From Planomonospora sp. ID82291 (lineage in GTDB: Bacteria; Actinomycetota; Actinomycetes; Streptosporangiales; Streptosporangiaceae), in NCBI RefSeq assembly GCF_015711645.1, contig NZ_JABTEX010000001.1, positions 434,001-498,000 on the forward strand: DNA of 64,000 bases, written 5' to 3'. A program made the position numbers and the translations under genes. The notes under the pieces are model-generated. The model saw only the letters and a program-made list of their open reading frames with translations. It did not search any database and had not been told where the DNA came from. How positions within the stretch are numbered: the stretch's first letter is position 1; each line of letters starts with the position of its first letter. Positions 1 to 7,116 of this stretch are shown piece after piece.

Positions 1-1
1 G

Positions 2-409
2 CCCGACGCCCTCAAGGGCACCCGGACCCTCTTCGTCGGAGCGGGCGGCGTCGACGCCTACGTGGACTTCGGCGGCCTGGCCAAGGACGCGCTGACCGTC
101 TCCCCCGACCGCACCGAGGTCACCGTACGGCTTCCGCGCGCCCAGTTGGAGAAGCCCAACCTCGACAACCGGCGCTCCTACGTCTACGACCAGCAGCGCG
201 GCCTGTTCGACCGGGTCGGGGAGTTCCTGTCCTCCTCCCCGTCCGACCAGCAGGAGCTCTACGTGCTGGCCGAGAAGAAGATCGCCGAGGCGGCCCTCGC
301 CAGTGACCTGCGCAACCGCGCCGACCAGAACACCAAGGCGATGCTGCAGGGCATGCTGGGCGGCCTCGGCTTCACGAAGGTGACGGTGAAGTTCTCCGAC
401 GAGCCCTGA
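2..409 (+). CDS. DUF4230 family protein, C-terminal part (5' end outside window)
   Basis: The reading frame is open from base 2, so only the last 135 or so residues are present. The visible part contains the AYVDF segment, a run of charged residues (LDNRRSYVYDQQRG), a helix ending in AEKKIAEAALASDL and a C-terminal VTVKFSDEP strand, which together look like the DUF4230 family of membrane-anchored bacterial proteins. The family has no established biochemical function. The ATG at 62 is internal, because the homologous sequence continues upstream of it. It is convergent with meaB. The N-terminal membrane anchor expected for the family cannot be seen here. Confidence 0.75.
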   Translation, partial: PDALKGTRTLFVGAGGVDAYVDFGGLAKDALTVSPDRTEVTVRLPRAQLEKPNLDNRRSYVYDQQRGLFDRVGEFLSSSPSDQQELYVLAEKKIAEAALASDLRNRADQNTKAMLQGMLGGLGFTKVTVKFSDEP

Positions 410-483
410 CCCGGTGCGCGCTCCGGGCCGGCGGGACCCGCCAGCCGGGCGGGCGAGCGGCTCGTCCCACCCGGCCGAGCCCG

Positions 484-1431
484 TCAGCCGAGTGAGGCGA
501 GCAGTTCGTCCGCCGCCGTGTAGGGGTCGAGCTCGGCGTCCAGGACTCGCGCGGCGAGCGCGTCCAGCCGCCGGTCCCCGTGCAGGTGGGCGAAGCGCGA
601 GCGGAGCGCGGCCAGGGCGACGGCCTCGATCTCGTCCCGCGCCCTGGCGCGGCGGCGGCGCTCCAGTCCCCCCGACTCCTCCAGGTGCGCCAGGTGCGCG
701 TCCAGGGCGTCGGCCACGTCCCCGCCGCCCTCGCCCCGGTAGGCCACCGTCGGCACGATCGGCGGTCGCCAGGCCCGCTCGACCAGGGCGAGCATGTTGC
801 GCAGCTCGCGGACCGTCGCCTGGGCGCCGTCGCGGTCGGCCTTGTTGACCACGAACACGTCCGCGATCTCCAGGATGCCCGCCTTGGCGGCCTGGACGCC
901 GTCGCCCATGCCCGGGGCGAGCAGCACGACGGTGCTGTCGGCCAGGGAGGCGATGTCCACCTCGGCCTGGCCGACCCCGACCGTCTCGACGAGGATGACC
1001 TCGCACCCGGCGGCCTCCAGCACGCGCAGCGCCTGCGGCGCGGCCCAGGACAGCCCGCCCAGGTGGCCGCGGCTGGCCATGGACCGGATGAACACGCCGG
1101 GGTCGGTGGCGTGGTCCTGCATCCGCACCCGGTCGCCCAGCAGCGCCCCGCCGGTGAACGGCGAGGACGGGTCGACCGCCAGCACGCCGACCGTCCTGCC
1201 GCGCTCGCGGAACGTCCGGACCAGCATCGCGGTGGAGGTGGACTTGCCCACGCCGGGCGAGCCCGTGAGCCCGATGATCCGGGCCCGCCGCGGCCGGGCG
1301 GCGCAGAGCCGCACCAGCTCCGCGGAGATCTCCCGCAGCAGCGGCGAGCCGTTCTCCACCAGGGTGATCAGCCGGGCCACCGCCCGGGGCCGCCCCCGGC
1401 GGACGCCCTCGACCAGGACGTCCAGATCCAT
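484..1431 (-). CDS. meaB: Methylmalonyl-CoA mutase-associated GTPase MeaB (ArgK family)
   Basis: G3E-family P-loop GTPase that in known systems chaperones the B12 cofactor of methylmalonyl-CoA mutase. The 315 residues fit the family. The N-terminal helix VLVEGVRRGRPRAVARLITL is typical. Walker A is GSPGVGKS (57-64), the switch region contains VETVGVGQAEVD (about 148-159) and the guanine-specificity motif is VNKAD (195-199). I chose the ATG at 1431 because GGAG precedes it and the protein then begins as other MeaB proteins do. An in-frame ATG at 1530 would add a repetitive DREAASA-rich leader. It lies downstream of the thiolase gene on the same strand. The epimerase gene next door supports the methylmalonyl-CoA role; no mutase gene is in the window. 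Confidence 0.92.
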   Translation of the reverse strand: MDLDVLVEGVRRGRPRAVARLITLVENGSPLLREISAELVRLCAARPRRARIIGLTGSPGVGKSTSTAMLVRTFRERGRTVGVLAVDPSSPFTGGALLGDRVRMQDHATDPGVFIRSMASRGHLGGLSWAAPQALRVLEAAGCEVILVETVGVGQAEVDIASLADSTVVLLAPGMGDGVQAAKAGILEIADVFVVNKADRDGAQATVRELRNMLALVERAWRPPIVPTVAYRGEGGGDVADALDAHLAHLEESGGLERRRRARARDEIEAVALAALRSRFAHLHGDRRLDALAARVLDAELDPYTAADELLASLG

Positions 1432-1466
1432 GCCGTCTCCGTCCCGCCGGTCGCGCTGCCCCGGCG

Positions 1467-1526
1467 CCGCCGATGCGGCCTCCCGGTCGTGCTGCCCTGA
1501 GACCGCCGATGCGGCCTCCCGGTCGT
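1467..1526. repeat. 24-bp direct repeat between thiolase gene and meaB
   Basis: Two identical 24-bp copies lie at 1467-1490 and 1503-1526, 36 bp apart. They sit mainly between the thiolase stop codon and the preferred meaB start. Because the spacing is a multiple of three they read as a DREAASA repeat if meaB is started at the upstream ATG (1530). No function is apparent. Confidence 0.8.
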
Positions 1527-1538
1527 CCATCCCCGCCC

Positions 1539-2726
1539 TCAGACCGAGGGGACGCGGATGATCAGGGCGTCGCCCTGGCCGCCGCCGCCGCACAGGCCCG
1601 CCGCGCCGAGCCCCCCGCCCCGGCGCCGGAGCTCGTGGGCGAGAGCCAGGACGATGCGGGCGCCGGAGGCCCCGATCGGGTGGCCGAGGGCGATGCCGCC
1701 GCCGTTGACGTTGACCTTGTCGAGGGGGACGCCCAGTTCCTTGGCGGACTGCAGGACGACCTGGGCGAACGCCTCGTTGATCTCCAGCAGGTCGAGGTCG
1801 TCCACCGTGAGCCCCTGCTTGCCGAGGGCGTGCCTGATCGCGTTGGCCGGCTGCGACTGCAGCGAGTTGTCCGGCCCGGCCACGTTGCCGTGGGCGCCGA
1901 TCTCGGCCAGCCACTCCAGGCCCAGTTCCTCCGCCTTCGCCTTCGACATCACCACCACCGCGCAGGCGCCGTCGGAGATCTGCGAGGCGGAGCCCGCGGT
2001 GATCGTGCCGTCCGCGGCGAAGGCGGGGCGCAGCCGGCTCAGGGTCTCGGCGGTGGTGTCGCCGCGCACGCCCTCGTCGGCGGAGAAGACGACCGGCTCG
2101 CCCTTGCGCTGCGGGACGGGGACCGGGACGATCTCGTCGTCGAACGCGCCCTTCTCGATCGCGGCGGCGGCGAGCCGGTGGGAGCGGGCGGAGAACGCGT
2201 CCTGCTCCTCGCGGGTCAGGCCCAGGCGGGCGTTGTGCCGCTCGGTGGACTCGCCCATGGACACCTGGTCGTAGGCGTCGGTCAGACCGTCGTACGCCAT
2301 CGAGTCCACGATGGCGGCGTCGCCGTACTTCACCCCCCGGCGCAGGCCGGGCAGCAGGTGCGGGGCGTTGGACATGGACTCCATGCCGCCGGCGACCACG
2401 ACGTCGAACTCGCCGGCCCGGATGAGCTGGTCGGCCAGGGCGATGGCGTCCATCCCGGACAGGCAGACCTTGTTGATCGTCAGCGACGGCACGGACATCG
2501 GGATCCCGGCCTTCACCGCCGCCTGCCGGGAGGGGATCTGCCCCGCCCCGGCCTGGAGCACCTGGCCCATGATCACGTACTGCACGGCCTCGGGGGCGAT
2601 GCCGGAGCGCTCCAGCGCGGCCTTGATCGCGATGCCTCCGAGCTCCGCGGCCGACAGGCCGGACAGGGAGCCGAGAAGGCGGCCGATGGGGGTACGAGCT
2701 CCGGCGACGATGACGGAACCAGGCAT
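1539..2726 (-). CDS. Acetyl-CoA C-acetyltransferase (thiolase)
   Basis: Thiolase II family enzyme that condenses two acetyl-CoA to acetoacetyl-CoA or runs the reverse cleavage. The 395-residue length is normal. The acyl-accepting cysteine is C88 in NKVCLSG. The C-terminal catalytic His is in [11 protein letters not shown] and the second active-site Cys is in [11 protein letters not shown]. The NEAFA motif and the GGGIALGHP segment are also present. The ATG at 2726 is preceded by AGGAAGG at good spacing; the longer ORF start at 2837 lacks family sequence. It is transcribed toward meaB and divergently from the epimerase gene, so the intergenic region near 2727-2917 should hold both promoters. 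Confidence 0.93.
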   Translation of the reverse strand: MPGSVIVAGARTPIGRLLGSLSGLSAAELGGIAIKAALERSGIAPEAVQYVIMGQVLQAGAGQIPSRQAAVKAGIPMSVPSLTINKVCLSGMDAIALADQLIRAGEFDVVVAGGMESMSNAPHLLPGLRRGVKYGDAAIVDSMAYDGLTDAYDQVSMGESTERHNARLGLTREEQDAFSARSHRLAAAAIEKGAFDDEIVPVPVPQRKGEPVVFSADEGVRGDTTAETLSRLRPAFAADGTITAGSASQISDGACAVVVMSKAKAEELGLEWLAEIGAHGNVAGPDNSLQSQPANAIRHALGKQGLTVDDLDLLEINEAFAQVVLQSAKELGVPLDKVNVNGGGIALGHPIGASGARIVLALAHELRRRGGGLGAAGLCGGGGQGDALIIRVPSV

Positions 2727-2917
2727 GGGAGGGGCCTTCCTGTGTCGATGGCGGCACTGCGCGTCACGGCTCGGACGGAAGATGCCGGATCGCTGCCCTC
2801 GGCCCCGCGGAGGTCTCCGCCCCTCGGTCCCGCTCACCGGCGCGTCCTCGCGGAGGACGTGACGCGTTTGCCACGATACCCATGAGCACCCGGACGCCCG
2901 CCATGGAGGATGGCCCT

Positions 2918-3346
2918 ATGTTCATGCGCATCGATCACGTGGGAATCGCCTGCCACGACCTGGAGGAGAAGATCGCTTTCTTCGAGCGGACCTTCGAGCT
3001 CACGGTGGTGGCCAGGGAGGTCAACGAGGAGCAGGGGGTCAAGGAGGCGATGCTGCACATCGCCGACGGCGAGGGAGGCGGCTCCTACCTCCAGCTCCTC
3101 GAACCGCTCGGCCCCGACACCCCCGTGGGCAGGTTCCTGGCCAGGCGCGGGGAGGGGGTGCACCACGTCGCGTTCGGCGTGCCGGACGTCGAGGCGGCCC
3201 TGGGCGAGATCGGCGGCCGGGGGGTCCGCCTGCTGGACGCGGAGCCGCGCCACGGCTCCATGGGCTCCTCCATCGCCTTCCTGCACCCCAAGGACGTGGG
3301 CGGGATGCTCACCGAGCTCGTCCAGGCCCCGCCGCGGCGGCCCTGA
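2918..3346 (+). CDS. mce: Methylmalonyl-CoA epimerase
   Basis: VOC-fold metalloenzyme interconverting the 2S and 2R epimers of methylmalonyl-CoA on the propionyl-CoA route. The 142-residue protein begins MFMRIDHVGIACHDLE. Metal and catalytic ligands of the family are visible: His in RIDHVGIA, Glu and Gln in YLQLLEPL, His in GVHHVAFGV, and Glu in GMLTELVQ near the C-terminus. I chose the ATG at 2918 because GGAGGA lies seven bases upstream; the in-frame ATG at 2882 has no ribosome binding site and adds non-family residues. The divergent meaB supports the pathway assignment. Confidence 0.93.
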   Translation: MFMRIDHVGIACHDLEEKIAFFERTFELTVVAREVNEEQGVKEAMLHIADGEGGGSYLQLLEPLGPDTPVGRFLARRGEGVHHVAFGVPDVEAALGEIGGRGVRLLDAEPRHGSMGSSIAFLHPKDVGGMLTELVQAPPRRP

Positions 3347-3350
3347 CCGC

Positions 3351-3378
3351 GCCGCCGCGCCGGCCCCGGCGCGGCGGC
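3351..3378 (+). terminator. GC-rich hairpin after the epimerase gene
   Basis: A perfect 13-bp inverted repeat (3351-3363 with 3366-3378) with only two bases between the arms starts five bases after the epimerase stop codon. There is no T tract, so it would act as the stem-only type of terminator common in actinomycetes. Confidence 0.55.
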
Positions 3379-3495
3379 CCCGGCCGGCCGCGACGACCAT
3401 GACCACGCGGAACACGGGGGCGGAACGCAAGAAAGGCTCATACGTAACAAGTCACGCAGATAGTCGGAGGAGGAGGCCAACGCGGCAGCGGCGGA

Positions 3496-3509
3496 GTACG
3501 CTGGCGTAC
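3496..3509. promoter_or_regulatory. 14-bp palindrome upstream of the coiled-coil gene
   Basis: The sequence GTACGC-TG-GCGTAC is a perfect inverted repeat with 6-bp arms. It lies about 100 bp upstream of the coiled-coil start, in a 259-bp gap that otherwise holds no gene. It could be an operator; no regulator can be assigned. Confidence 0.35.
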
Positions 3510-3605
3510 CACCGGACGTGGATCCCGCCCCGGCTCCCGCCTCGGATGTCCGAAACCCCCCGTCCGGCCCGTGTAGCCGTCTCGACAACCCAGGATCGAG
3601 CCTCC

Positions 3606-4892
3606 ATGCAGTCCGACATCGACGCCCAGCTCAACAACTTCTTTGAAGACGCCCCCGCTCGGGAATTCGACGTGGTGCTCCGTGGCTATGACCGGCACCA
3701 GGTCCACGACCACCTGAAGCAGATCGACGGGGAGTTGCGTCAGGCCCGGGAGCAGGTCCAGGGCCTGCAGCGGGATCTGGCCGACTCCCAGCGCCAGCTT
3801 CAGGAGCAGGAGCGCCCGACCTACTCCGGACTCGGCGCCCGGATCGAGCAGCTGCTCCGCCTCGCCGAGGAGCAGGCCACGGAGCTCGTCCAGGCCGCCC
3901 GCGCCGAGGCCAACGAGATCAAGGCCGCGGCCAAGGTGGAGGCCGCCGACATGCGCGCCGCCGCCGAGAACGAGGCGGCCGAGAAGCGCGCCCTGGCCAC
4001 CCGCGAGGCCGACGACATGCGCAGCACCGCCGAGCGCGAGGCCGAGGAGATCCGCTCGACCGCCCGCCGCGAGGCCGACGAGCTGACCTCCACCACCGAG
4101 CGCGAGGTCGCCAAGCTCCGGGCCACCGCCGACCACGAGGTCGCCGAGAAGCGCGCCGACGCCGAGCGTGAGATCGCCAAGCTGCGCACCACCACCGAGC
4201 GCGAGGTCGCCCAGCTGCGCGCCTCCACCAAGCGCGAGCGCGACGAGATCCTCACCACCGCCAAGCGCCAGGCCGACGAGATGCGGGCCCAGGCCCAGCG
4301 GGTGCTGGAGGAGTCCGAGGCCAAGCGGGCCCAGGACGAGGCCGAGTTCGAGATCCAGCTCGCCTCCCGCCGCGAGGAGGCCGAGCGCCAGGAGGCCGAG
4401 CGCCACGCCACCGCGCAGGCCGCCACCCAGAAGCTGGTCGCCGAGGCCGAGCAGCGGGCGGCCACGGCCGAGCAGCGGGCCACCAAGGCCACCCAGCAGG
4501 CCGAGCAGACCCGCCGCGAGGCCGACACCCACGCCAAGCAGCTGCTGGCCAACGCCCGCAAGAACGCCGACCAGGTCGTCTCCGAGGCCAAGGCCAGCGC
4601 CGAGTCGATCGTCTCCGAGGCCAAGGCCGAGGCCGAGCGGAGCCGCTCGGTCGCCCAGCGCCAGGTCGACGAGCTGACCCGTCAGCGCGACAGCATCACC
4701 AGCCACCTGGCGCAGCTCCGCCAGCTCCTCGGCGGCGCGCCGCTCCCGGCCGTGGAGCCGGAGCCCGCGGTCACCGCGGCCCCGGCCAAGCCCGCCATCG
4801 CCGCCTCGCCCAACGGCAGCGCCGACAAGCCGGTCCCCGCTCCCGCCAAGGCCGACAAGGCCGAGGACGACGCGGAGTGGTGGCAGGAGTAG
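3606..4892 (+). CDS. DivIVA/FilP-type coiled-coil cytoskeletal protein
   Basis: The 428-residue protein starts with a DivIVA-like domain (FDVVLRGYDRHQVHDHLKQID, in two parts around 21-41) that in relatives targets curved or growing membrane. Residues 90-232 are thirteen consecutive 11-residue repeats, for example EADDMRSTAER and EAEEIRSTARR. This hendecad periodicity is followed by a further charged coiled coil to about 370 and an Ala/Pro-rich tail ending in DDAEWWQE. In Streptomyces the gene beside the epimerase gene is scy, with filP next to it, both polar-growth organisers, so the location fits. The ATG at 3606 directly precedes the conserved N-terminus; an in-frame ATG at 3547 is less likely. 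Whether it corresponds to Scy, FilP or a merged form is not resolved. Confidence 0.8.
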   Translation: MQSDIDAQLNNFFEDAPAREFDVVLRGYDRHQVHDHLKQIDGELRQAREQVQGLQRDLADSQRQLQEQERPTYSGLGARIEQLLRLAEEQATELVQAARAEANEIKAAAKVEAADMRAAAENEAAEKRALATREADDMRSTAEREAEEIRSTARREADELTSTTEREVAKLRATADHEVAEKRADAEREIAKLRTTTEREVAQLRASTKRERDEILTTAKRQADEMRAQAQRVLEESEAKRAQDEAEFEIQLASRREEAERQEAERHATAQAATQKLVAEAEQRAATAEQRATKATQQAEQTRREADTHAKQLLANARKNADQVVSEAKASAESIVSEAKAEAERSRSVAQRQVDELTRQRDSITSHLAQLRQLLGGAPLPAVEPEPAVTAAPAKPAIAASPNGSADKPVPAPAKADKAEDDAEWWQE

Positions 4893-4929
4893 CGCCACCC
4901 CCGGCTACGGGGCACCGACGACGGCTACG

Positions 4930-4972
4930 GGAGAGCCTGGCGACCTTCGCGGTCGCCGGGCTCTCCTTCTGT
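4930..4972. terminator. Strong bidirectional terminator
   Basis: A 16-bp stem (4930-4945 with 4951-4966) with a single T-G pair encloses a TTCGC loop and is followed by TTCTGTT. It lies between the convergent coiled-coil gene and hydrolase gene and looks like a classical intrinsic terminator. Confidence 0.85.
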
Positions 4973-5106
4973 TCCCCGGCCGCCCCGCACGGCACCCACG
5001 CGTCCCCCGGGTCTCACACGGCCCCGACCGCCCCGCACGGCTCCCACGCGTCCTCGGCGGCCCGGCCGCCGGTTCCGCCTCCGGTGCTCCCGCGCGACCG
5101 GGCCGC

Positions 5107-5958
5107 TCAGCGGATCCGCTCCTCCAGGAAGGCCGCCACCGCGCGGTTGAACGCCTCGGGCTGCTCGATCGCGCTGAGGTGGCCGGCCTTCTCGATCACC
5201 GTCAGACGGCCGTCCGGCACCGCCTCCGCCATCGCCTCGGCGTCGGACGGCGGGGACAGCTCGTCCTCCTCCCCCACGATCACCAGCGCCGGAACCCGGA
5301 GCGCGCGCAGGGTGTCGAAGGAGTCGGGGCGGACGGCCATGGCCCGCTGGGCCCAGGCCGCGGCGGCGGGCGGCGCCGACTGGACCAGGCCCCGGACCCG
5401 GCCGAAGACCATCGCCCGGCGCTGCCGGGTGGTGGGTCCGACCAGTCCCGGGAGCACCTCGTCCACCAGGACCGAGGCGCCCCGCTCCAGGACGGCCGCG
5501 GCGATGCGCTCCCGGCCGGCCCGGGCGGGCTCGGGGTCGGCGGTCGCCTTGGTGTCGGCGAGGACCACCCCCAGGACCCGGTCGGGGTGCCGGCGGCACA
5601 GGGCCATGGTGACGTAGCCGCCCATGGACTGGCCGCCGACGACCGCGCGGTCGACCCCCTCCTCGTCGAGGAGGCGCACGACGTCGTCGGCCATCACGTC
5701 GAGTGAGGGCTCGTCTTCGCCGAGCGGTGAGCCGCCGAAGCCGCGCAGGTCCGGAGTGATCACCTTGCAGGTGGCGGCGAGGCCCTCACGCTGGGCCAGC
5801 CACATCGTCGAGGACATCGGGAACGCGTGGAGAAGGACGACCGGGAGTCCCTCGCCCGCCGACCGGGTGTACAGGCGCACGCCGTCCACCGTAATCCGGT
5901 ACTCCCTTCCTGGCACCCCCCGACGCGTGACGGGTTGCGCGTCCGCCTCCGGAGTCAC
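5107..5958 (-). CDS. Alpha/beta hydrolase
   Basis: A 283-residue alpha/beta-hydrolase fold protein. The oxyanion region is LLHAFPMSSTMW, the nucleophile elbow is GQSMGG with Ser111, the acid is probably the Asp in IVGEEDELSPP, and the catalytic His is in EKAGHLSAIEQP. The substrate cannot be told from sequence; 3-oxoadipate lactonase, esterase or haloperoxidase-like roles are all possible. The GTG at 5958 overlaps the stop codon of the upstream hydrolase gene in a GTGA arrangement, which implies translational coupling and decides the start. Confidence 0.85.
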   Translation of the reverse strand: MTPEADAQPVTRRGVPGREYRITVDGVRLYTRSAGEGLPVVLLHAFPMSSTMWLAQREGLAATCKVITPDLRGFGGSPLGEDEPSLDVMADDVVRLLDEEGVDRAVVGGQSMGGYVTMALCRRHPDRVLGVVLADTKATADPEPARAGRERIAAAVLERGASVLVDEVLPGLVGPTTRQRRAMVFGRVRGLVQSAPPAAAAWAQRAMAVRPDSFDTLRALRVPALVIVGEEDELSPPSDAEAMAEAVPDGRLTVIEKAGHLSAIEQPEAFNRAVAAFLEERIR

Positions 5959-6668
5959 GCCCCGGCGACCTCCGTGGGCAGGGGATGGGCGGCGGGGTTG
6001 ACCCGGCGGACGATCTCGTCGAGCACGATCCGCACGTACGGCTCGCCGACCCACAGGTGCTTGGCGCCGTCCACCCCGACGACCTCGGCCTGCGGGACCC
6101 GGGCGAAGCGCCGGCGCGCCTCCTCCGGCCGGAGGTAGTCGTCGAGCTCCGGCACCAGGACGGTGAGCGGCCGGCCGAACGCCGCCCACGCGTCGAGGTC
6201 GGCGTCGGTGGCCCGGTGCAGCGGCGGCGAGAGCAGGATCGCCCCCTGTACCACCGGGTCGTGCCCCCATTTGAGCGTCAGCTCGGTGCCGAAGGACCAG
6301 CCGACCAGCCACGGCCGGGGCAGGTCGTGGAACTCGGCGTACTCCAGCGCGGCGGCGACGTCGAACCGCTCGCCCTCCCCGCCGGCGAAGGCGCCCTCGG
6401 AGGTGCCCCGCTCGGAGGAGGTGCCGCGGGTGTTGAAGCGCAGCACCGCCAGATCCGCCAGGGCGGGCAGCCGGTTGGCGGCCTTCTTGTAGAGGTGGCT
6501 GTCCATCATGCCGCCGTGCGTGGGCAGCGGGTGCAGGCAGACGAGCGTGGCCACCGGGGGGCGCTCCGGCGGCAGGGCCAGCTCGCCGACGAGGGTCAGC
6601 CCGTCACCGGTGTGCAGCTCGATCGGCTCGCGCCGCGCGGGCAGGACCGTAGAGGCCCGGATCTCCAT
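5955..6668 (-). CDS. Alpha/beta hydrolase (dienelactone hydrolase/S33-like)
   Basis: A second, unrelated-in-sequence alpha/beta hydrolase of 237 residues. It carries a LHPLPTHGG oxyanion segment, the elbow GWSFGTE with Ser125, an Asp in VPELDDYLRP and a His in GAKHLWVGEP. This HPxPxxGG form is typical of small intracellular hydrolases acting on short acyl or peptide-like substrates. It is the first gene of a two-gene unit coupled to the next hydrolase through GTGA. A 23-bp tandem repeat lies immediately upstream. No substrate is assigned. Confidence 0.82.
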   Translation of the reverse strand: MEIRASTVLPARREPIELHTGDGLTLVGELALPPERPPVATLVCLHPLPTHGGMMDSHLYKKAANRLPALADLAVLRFNTRGTSSERGTSEGAFAGGEGERFDVAAALEYAEFHDLPRPWLVGWSFGTELTLKWGHDPVVQGAILLSPPLHRATDADLDAWAAFGRPLTVLVPELDDYLRPEEARRRFARVPQAEVVGVDGAKHLWVGEPYVRIVLDEIVRRVNPAAHPLPTEVAGA

Positions 6669-6698
6669 GGTTCTCCTTCTTCACGGCCGGTGGGCGCA

Positions 6699-6767
6699 GG
6701 ACTCCGCGGCCACCGGACACGGGACTCCGCGGCCACCGGACACGGGACTCCGCGGCCGGTGGACACG
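6699..6767. repeat. 23-bp tandem repeat, three copies
   Basis: Three head-to-tail copies (6699-6721, 6722-6744, 6745-6767) lie in the 127-bp gap upstream of the hydrolase pair. The first two are identical and the third differs in a short block (CACC to GGTG). The gap holds nothing else recognisable, so the repeat overlaps the likely promoter zone. Confidence 0.85.
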
Positions 6768-6795
6768 GGACGCGGCCGGCGCCCACCGATCCTCT

Positions 6796-7116
6796 TCAGT
6801 ATCGACTCCGGCCGGGGCCGCGCCTGGTCCGGTTGCGCCAGCAGGCGGTGTGCCAGTGCCTGCGCTCGTCCTCCCCGCCCGCCCAGGCGGGCCAGCTCAC
6901 CAGGTGCGGCAGGCCCGCGCGGATCTCCTGGTCGCATCCGGGGCACCGGTAGACCTTGCCGGCCGCCGCCCCGGTCACCCGGCGCACGTGCCAGTCGCCG
7001 TCCGGCCACTCCTCGACCTGGTCGACCCCGGGCACCGACCCTCCGACGGGGCGGGCTCCGCCCCGGTTCCCACCGCGGTCGAAGGGGTCCATCCGCCGTG
7101 CCTTGCGCGGACTCAT
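6796..7116 (-). CDS. Small Cys/His protein, possible zinc-binding, unknown function
   Basis: A 106-residue basic protein. The N-terminal half is low-complexity and glycine-rich. The C-terminal half has VYRCPGCDQEI (a CxxC) followed by LPHLVSWP and then RRHWHTACW, giving two Cys plus further His/Cys that could hold a zinc ion. Similar short proteins sit beside the 3-hydroxybutyryl-CoA dehydrogenase gene in other actinomycetes, where they are often loosely named ATP/GTP-binding, a label the sequence does not support. Its ATG overlaps the dehydrogenase stop codon (ATGA at 7113-7116), so the two are co-translated. Confidence 0.75.
   Translation of the reverse strand: MSPRKARRMDPFDRGGNRGGARPVGGSVPGVDQVEEWPDGDWHVRRVTGAAAGKVYRCPGCDQEIRAGLPHLVSWPAWAGGEDERRHWHTACWRNRTRRGPGRSRY

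Noticed and set aside
414-848. Plus-strand frame after the DUF4230 gene
   Set aside because: Almost entirely Arg, Pro, Ala and Gly; it is antisense to meaB.
1473-2885. Long plus-strand frame over the thiolase gene
   Set aside because: Antisense shadow of a gene with clear catalytic motifs; codon use is that of a non-coding frame.
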